Origin: JALUUH01 sp964636675
Lineage (GTDB): Bacteria > Pseudomonadota > Gammaproteobacteria > S012-40
Length of the DNA: 19,399 bases
Reading direction: 5' to 3'
Assembly (NCBI GenBank): GCA_964636675.1
Contig: CAZWUO010000052.1
Location: 1-19,399 of the forward strand
In this document: piece by piece, positions 15,916 to 19,399 of the stretch
How positions within the stretch are numbered: the stretch's first letter is position 1
How the letters are laid out: every line of letters begins with the position of its first letter
Notes under the pieces: generated by a model
Told to the model about the DNA's origin: nothing
Seen by the model: only the letters and a program-made list of their open reading frames with translations
The model's database searches: none
Program-made: the position numbers and the translations under genes

Positions 15916-16092
15916 TTCAGCATAAAACCGTAGTGCTTTTAAAGGCATTAGCTACCATTCTTTCAAATTAGGGGACGGGTAAAAATTAAGGAAAAACGAT
16001 TGTATGAAATATGATCTGTCTCTCGCTTTTTTTAATACATTTGCCCGATGACCTAGCTGAGAAAGTACACAAATAGCATAATAGAGGTGCCT

Positions 16093-18372
16093 ATGATGGT
16101 TGAACTACACTTACTAAATAAAACATTAAAAAGAGTCATCTGTGGGCTGGCTGTTGCAGGCTTGGCAGCATGTTCGGAATTCCAAATTGGCATCGATACG
16201 GTGTCTGTTGTTAAAGAGCCAACGATTTCTATTAGTGGAAGCGTTGGTGATGGACCAATAATCAATTCTACTATTATAATAAAGAATGCTGCGGGTGACG
16301 TAGTTGCCGAAGGTGTTAGCGACAGCACTGCAAGTTATGAAGTTGATATCTTGGCAGGAACAATAATTCCGATATTAATATCTTCTACAGGTGGAACAGA
16401 TATAGTCACCGGAACACTTCCTGATTTCGATTTGTTTTCTGTCATAACAAAAACCGGGATGACTACAGCCAATATAAATCCGTTTAGTACCTTAATCGTA
16501 AAAACCGCAGAAAAAATGAATGGTGGATTAACCATTCAAAATGTTGCTATCGCTACAGATTACGTGTCACTAAAAATGAATTTTGGCCTGGAAGAGAACT
16601 TGATTTCGAATCCGATTGAAACTGCGATGACCTCAACAAATGTAGCAACCATGGTTAAAGCTTCTGAAGTTTTTGGAGAAGTAGTTCGCCGTACTAGAGA
16701 TGATATTAGAAACAGCGGAGTTGATATAGATGGGGATCAAGTGTTGTCATCTATCGCTGCTGATTTAACCGATGGCGTAATAGATGGGCGTGGGGCGGTG
16801 GGTGCTAGTCTTAATATTAGTGTGAATTTTTTATTAGAAAGTTCAGAGGTGTTACTAGAGGCCGCTATTAACCAGATCAAAGTCAATGGTGTAGATGCAA
16901 CATCAGCATTGAATGCAGCGCTTCGAGTCACCTTACCCACGGTTCCCGAAAATGTAAATATTGGTAACGTTAAACTCACCAAAAAAGCTTTAGAACAAAT
17001 AAAAATTGGTGTCAAAATCGCTAAGTCATTTTTGCCAAGTTCGACACTTGATGATTTAGAAGAAAAGTTAGTAAACTTGAAAGAAGGCCTTAGTCCTGAT
17101 CAAGTACTGTCTATATTCGGAGCAGAGTCAACGGGCTTAATATCTGGTGTTATTAGCAATTTATCTAACGCAACCAACACTCAGTTGGAGGCAGCTTTAG
17201 CTGCTGGAGAGGCCAGTAATGGAGATGCCACAGGAACCGATACNNNNNNNNNNNNNNNNNNNNNNNNNNNNNNNNNNNNNNNNNNNNNNNNNNNNNNNNN
17301 NNNNNNNNNNNNNNNNNNNNNNNNNNNNNNNNNNNNNNNNNNNACAGGAACCGATACCGATACAGGAATTGGTGGTGGAAGTATCATTAGTAATCTGCAA
17401 ATAAGTAGTGGAGCAAGCGGGGCTTCGTGGTCTGTGCAGTCGGGTTTGAATGTGGGTGATGTTATGTATTCAGATCGTAATTACTCTATTGCATCAGTTA
17501 TCTCTGGCGAATTGGATTTGACTAAGGCAGAGTGGATTAAAACGGCAAATGATTCTCGTGAATACACAGGAGCTGAGTTAGCATCGTTCAAGCTGCTACG
17601 CAGGGCAGATGTATATATTGTCCATGTTGATACAATAACGACTAAACCAGCTTGGCTAAGTAGTTTTGCTGACACGGGAAGTGACGTGGTAAATAATGAG
17701 CCGCATACCTACAGCTTATACAAAAAAACCTATGAAAAAGGAGACGTTGTGTCTCTTGGTGAAAATGGTTCCAATGGGTGGGGCATGTATATTGTGATAG
17801 TTAAGTCACTAGAGCTATCTCAACATCAAAATGGCAGCCACAGCATTCCCGTTGCCATTAATGATACCTTGACAACAAACTACATTGTTGCCGCTTCTAT
17901 TGACGTGCTTGCAAATGATACTAATTTAGATGATACCCCGGTTACAGTGTCTCTGGTTCAAATGCCTGCAAATGGTTCAGCGATTGTAAATGCTGATAAC
18001 AGCATTACCTATGATCCTGAAGGGTTCGTGGGATCTGAATCTATCATATACAAGATAACAGACACAGATGGAGATGTCGCAACTGCAACAATTAACGTTG
18101 TTTCAGAGTGCGCTGATTGCGCAACAAATGTGGTTTTAAATTTGTCCTGGGATGCAAACCCAGGCGATGAAATAGTGCAGTCTTATAGTGTATATTTTGG
18201 TGAAGAGGCGGGTTCTATTCAACAGATAAAAAATGTTAATGTAAATGGAGCGTCATTTAATGCCTATATTGATTTGAATCTTAAGTTTGGTGAGACCGCA
18301 TGTTTTAAAATTACAGCTAAGAATGTTTTGGGTGAATCTCCCTCAACAGCAGTAATTTGCAGTAGCATATGA
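16093..18372 (+). CDS. Modular outer-membrane lipoprotein with module X, Ig-like and FN3 domains (interrupted by N gap)
   Basis: The N-terminus has KRVICGLAVAGLAAC, a lipobox (LAAC) with Ser after the Cys, which favours outer-membrane sorting. I start at ATG 16093 (or 16096) because AGAGG at 16083-16087 sits at the right distance; the GTG at 16087 overlaps that site. Next comes a carboxypeptidase-regulatory-like beta domain (ISISGSVGDGPIINSTIIIK), a helical region of about 270 residues, a Thr-Gly-Thr-Asp repeat containing the 100-N gap, module X (17395-17814), a cadherin-like / Ig domain (VLANDTNLDD, ITYDPEGFVGSESIIYKITD) and a C-terminal FN3 (LNLSWDANPGD). The frame is the same on both sides of the gap. 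It is probably a surface or matrix protein related through module X to the giant protein at the other end of the window. No catalytic domain is seen. Confidence 0.87.
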   Translation: MMVELHLLNKTLKRVICGLAVAGLAACSEFQIGIDTVSVVKEPTISISGSVGDGPIINSTIIIKNAAGDVVAEGVSDSTASYEVDILAGTIIPILISSTGGTDIVTGTLPDFDLFSVITKTGMTTANINPFSTLIVKTAEKMNGGLTIQNVAIATDYVSLKMNFGLEENLISNPIETAMTSTNVATMVKASEVFGEVVRRTRDDIRNSGVDIDGDQVLSSIAADLTDGVIDGRGAVGASLNISVNFLLESSEVLLEAAINQIKVNGVDATSALNAALRVTLPTVPENVNIGNVKLTKKALEQIKIGVKIAKSFLPSSTLDDLEEKLVNLKEGLSPDQVLSIFGAESTGLISGVISNLSNATNTQLEAALAAGEASNGDATGTDXXXXXXXXXXXXXXXXXXXXXXXXXXXXXXXXXXTGTDTDTGIGGGSIISNLQISSGASGASWSVQSGLNVGDVMYSDRNYSIASVISGELDLTKAEWIKTANDSREYTGAELASFKLLRRADVYIVHVDTITTKPAWLSSFADTGSDVVNNEPHTYSLYKKTYEKGDVVSLGENGSNGWGMYIVIVKSLELSQHQNGSHSIPVAINDTLTTNYIVAASIDVLANDTNLDDTPVTVSLVQMPANGSAIVNADNSITYDPEGFVGSESIIYKITDTDGDVATATINVVSECADCATNVVLNLSWDANPGDEIVQSYSVYFGEEAGSIQQIKNVNVNGASFNAYIDLNLKFGETACFKITAKNVLGESPSTAVICSSI
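17244..17343. other. Assembly gap of 100 N inside a coding tandem repeat
   Basis: The run is exactly 100 N, a usual placeholder for unknown length. ACAGGAACCGATAC lies on both sides (17230-17243 and 17344-17357), so the gap sits in a tandem repeat coding Thr-Gly-Thr-Asp-Thr-Asp. The real length and copy number are unknown. Confidence 0.95.
17395..17814 (+). repeat. Module X, copy 3 (protein domain repeat)
   Basis: It matches copies 1 and 2 in order: DVMYSDRNYSIASV, WIKTANDSREY, VYIVHVDTITTKPAWLSSF, YSLYKKTY, KGDVVSLGENGSNG and MYIVIVK. The GYDxR motif of copies 1 and 2 is replaced by HVDT here, and the copy follows a Thr/Asp/Gly repeat rather than an Ig-like domain. Confidence 0.7.
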
Positions 18373-18490
18373 TTTTAGTCGTAGTCTGTAACAGCCGGGT
18401 AATCGGGTTTAAATTTAAGGATTTTTAGGTAACGCAAATATTTTAACTGGCTAATGTTGGAATTTTGAGATGATTGCAGTTTTATAGTGA

Positions 18491-19348
18491 ATGATGACAA
18501 CACAATCTATCGATACCAACAATTTTCTGACACATTTTGAATCATTGTAAGACCCCTGAGTAAACAACCGACGCGACCGTAATATGCGACATCACACTTA
18601 AGAATGTTACTGCCGTCGGTTCTTGCTGTAATATGTGGTGCAGAGGGCTGGACAGATGTAGCGTGTTTTGGTAAAGCCAAAATAAAATTCCTGAAAAGTT
18701 TTTTGGCTTTATCTAACAGAATCCTTTCGCACGATATATTGGGTGTTCTTTTTTTGAGACTTTTCCCTGAGACGACTACAGTCGTGTTTTCTCAGCTGGG
18801 TTCAGTCAATGGTTTCATTGAGCGAAGGAGAAATTGTCGCGATTGACGGAAAGACCCTGCGTCGATCCTTCAACGAGCCGGGCAAAAAGGGCGCTATTCA
18901 TAGAGTAGGTGCATGGGCAATCAGCTTGTTTTAGGGCAGTATAAGGTTGATGAAAAGTCCAATGAAATAACCTTAATACTCAAACTATTAAATCTATCGG
19001 GTAGCATCGTGACGATAGATGCGATGGGATGCTAGAAAAAAATAGCAAAAGCCATTCAAAATGTGGGTGCTGATTATCTGCTAGCGGTCAAAGATAATCA
19101 GAAAACTCTGCATAACGAAATAAAAACTTGCCTTGATGCGGTTATTGAAGATTTCATGTCGGAAAAGGTGGCTTATACTGAGACGGTGGATAAAAATCAT
19201 GGTAGGAACGTGACGTTGTTGGATTGTGGCCGATGTTGATTGGGTAACCGGCGTGGAAAATTGGGAAGGTCTGAGAACAATTGGCGTAGTAGAATCAGAG
19301 TGGCACGAGATTAGCTCAGGTGTTATCAGCATAGATCGTCGATACTAT
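18491..19348 (+). pseudogene. Broken ISAs1-family (H-repeat type) transposase
   Basis: Similarity jumps between frames. The start is MTTQSIDTNNFLTHFESL with a stop where the family has Asp-Pro; then VLAVICGAEGWTDVACFGKAK, NRILSHDILGVLFLRLFPE, GEIVAIDGKTLRRSFNEPGK (first catalytic Asp), then after a frameshift NQLVLGQYKVDEKSNEIT, VTIDAMGC-stop-KKIAKAIQNVGADYLLAVKDNQ (second Asp, with TAG for an expected CAG), and finally DVDWVTGVENWEGLRTIG and ISIDRRYY in a further frame. At least two premature stops and three or four frameshifts make it inactive. The family's C-terminal Glu region is not seen; similarity is lost after RRYY near 19348. Inverted repeats of the element were not identified. Confidence 0.88.
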
Positions 19349-19399
19349 ACCCGTGGCGTTATAGATTTAGGCCTTATTACACGCCCTATTCCTTCCATG

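Larger units (their letters stand above)
15424..16092. other. Divergent control region between the glycan operon and the lipoprotein gene
   Basis: These 669 bases lie between divergently transcribed genes and hold no supported coding sequence. They contain a 14-bp perfect palindrome (15628-15641), a candidate sigma-54 promoter (15899-15915) that is itself an inverted repeat, and GTCG-N8-CGAC (15832-15847) about 50 bases further upstream. This is long for an ordinary divergent promoter, which suggests multiple regulators or a lost gene. Confidence 0.55.

Noticed and set aside
16087..16089. GTG start for the lipoprotein
   Set aside because: It overlaps the AGAGG ribosome binding site that serves the ATG codons at 16093/16096.
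1..19399. CRISPR arrays, tRNA or rRNA genes, toxin-antitoxin pairs or phage genes
   Set aside because: I looked for spaced direct repeats, cloverleaf-like segments and typical small gene pairs and found none; the only regular repeats are the coding linkers.

Overview
The window looks like a stretch of a gammaproteobacterial chromosome of moderate to low GC, from a draft assembly (there is one run of exactly 100 N). The best taxonomic hint is protein content: an exopolysaccharide (EPS) / surface-protein locus carrying an O-ligase that reads like the exosortase A-associated O-glycosylation ligase family, plus large modular secreted proteins with Kelch, FN3, Ig-like and beta-helix domains. I cannot name a genus from the sequence.

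Layout. Positions 3-5324 (+) hold one giant open frame, open at the left edge of the window. It reads as two secreted proteins joined head to tail: a Kelch-type beta-propeller half, then a second half that begins with a signal-peptide-like segment and carries a right-handed beta-helix. Each half ends with the same suite: FN3, Ig-like domain, a ~135-residue module here called module X, a Pro-Asp-Pro-Thr linker and a hydrophobic/basic sorting-type tail. A good rho-independent terminator follows at 5464-5494. Next on the + strand come an asparagine-synthase-like ligase with a degenerate glutaminase site (5696-7528), a NodB-fold deacetylase-like protein translationally coupled to it (7525-8502) and a secreted TPR protein (8617-9234). 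Converging on these from the - strand are a methyltransferase (10006-9263) and a tight four-gene operon running 15423 to 10466: GT39-type membrane glycosyltransferase, O-ligase, methyltransferase, polysaccharide deacetylase. Divergent from that operon, after a 669-base control region, is a modular lipoprotein (16093-18372) that carries a third copy of module X and contains the assembly gap in a Thr-Gly-Thr-Asp repeat. The window ends in a decayed ISAs1-family transposase.

How the parts may work together (inference): the central genes look like an export-side glycan modification and ligation cassette (lipid-linked sugar transfer, O-ligation, methylation, deacetylation, ATP-dependent amidation), and the flanking large proteins look like surface or matrix proteins made or decorated in the same system. 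The most interesting points are the two-in-one protein, which could be a processed polyprotein with an 11-T tract at its joint, the triplicated module X bracketing the glycan cassette, and the amidotransferase homologue that has lost its N-terminal Cys nucleophile and other glutamine-site motifs. No exosortase, rhombosortase or canonical PEP-CTERM protein is visible inside the window.
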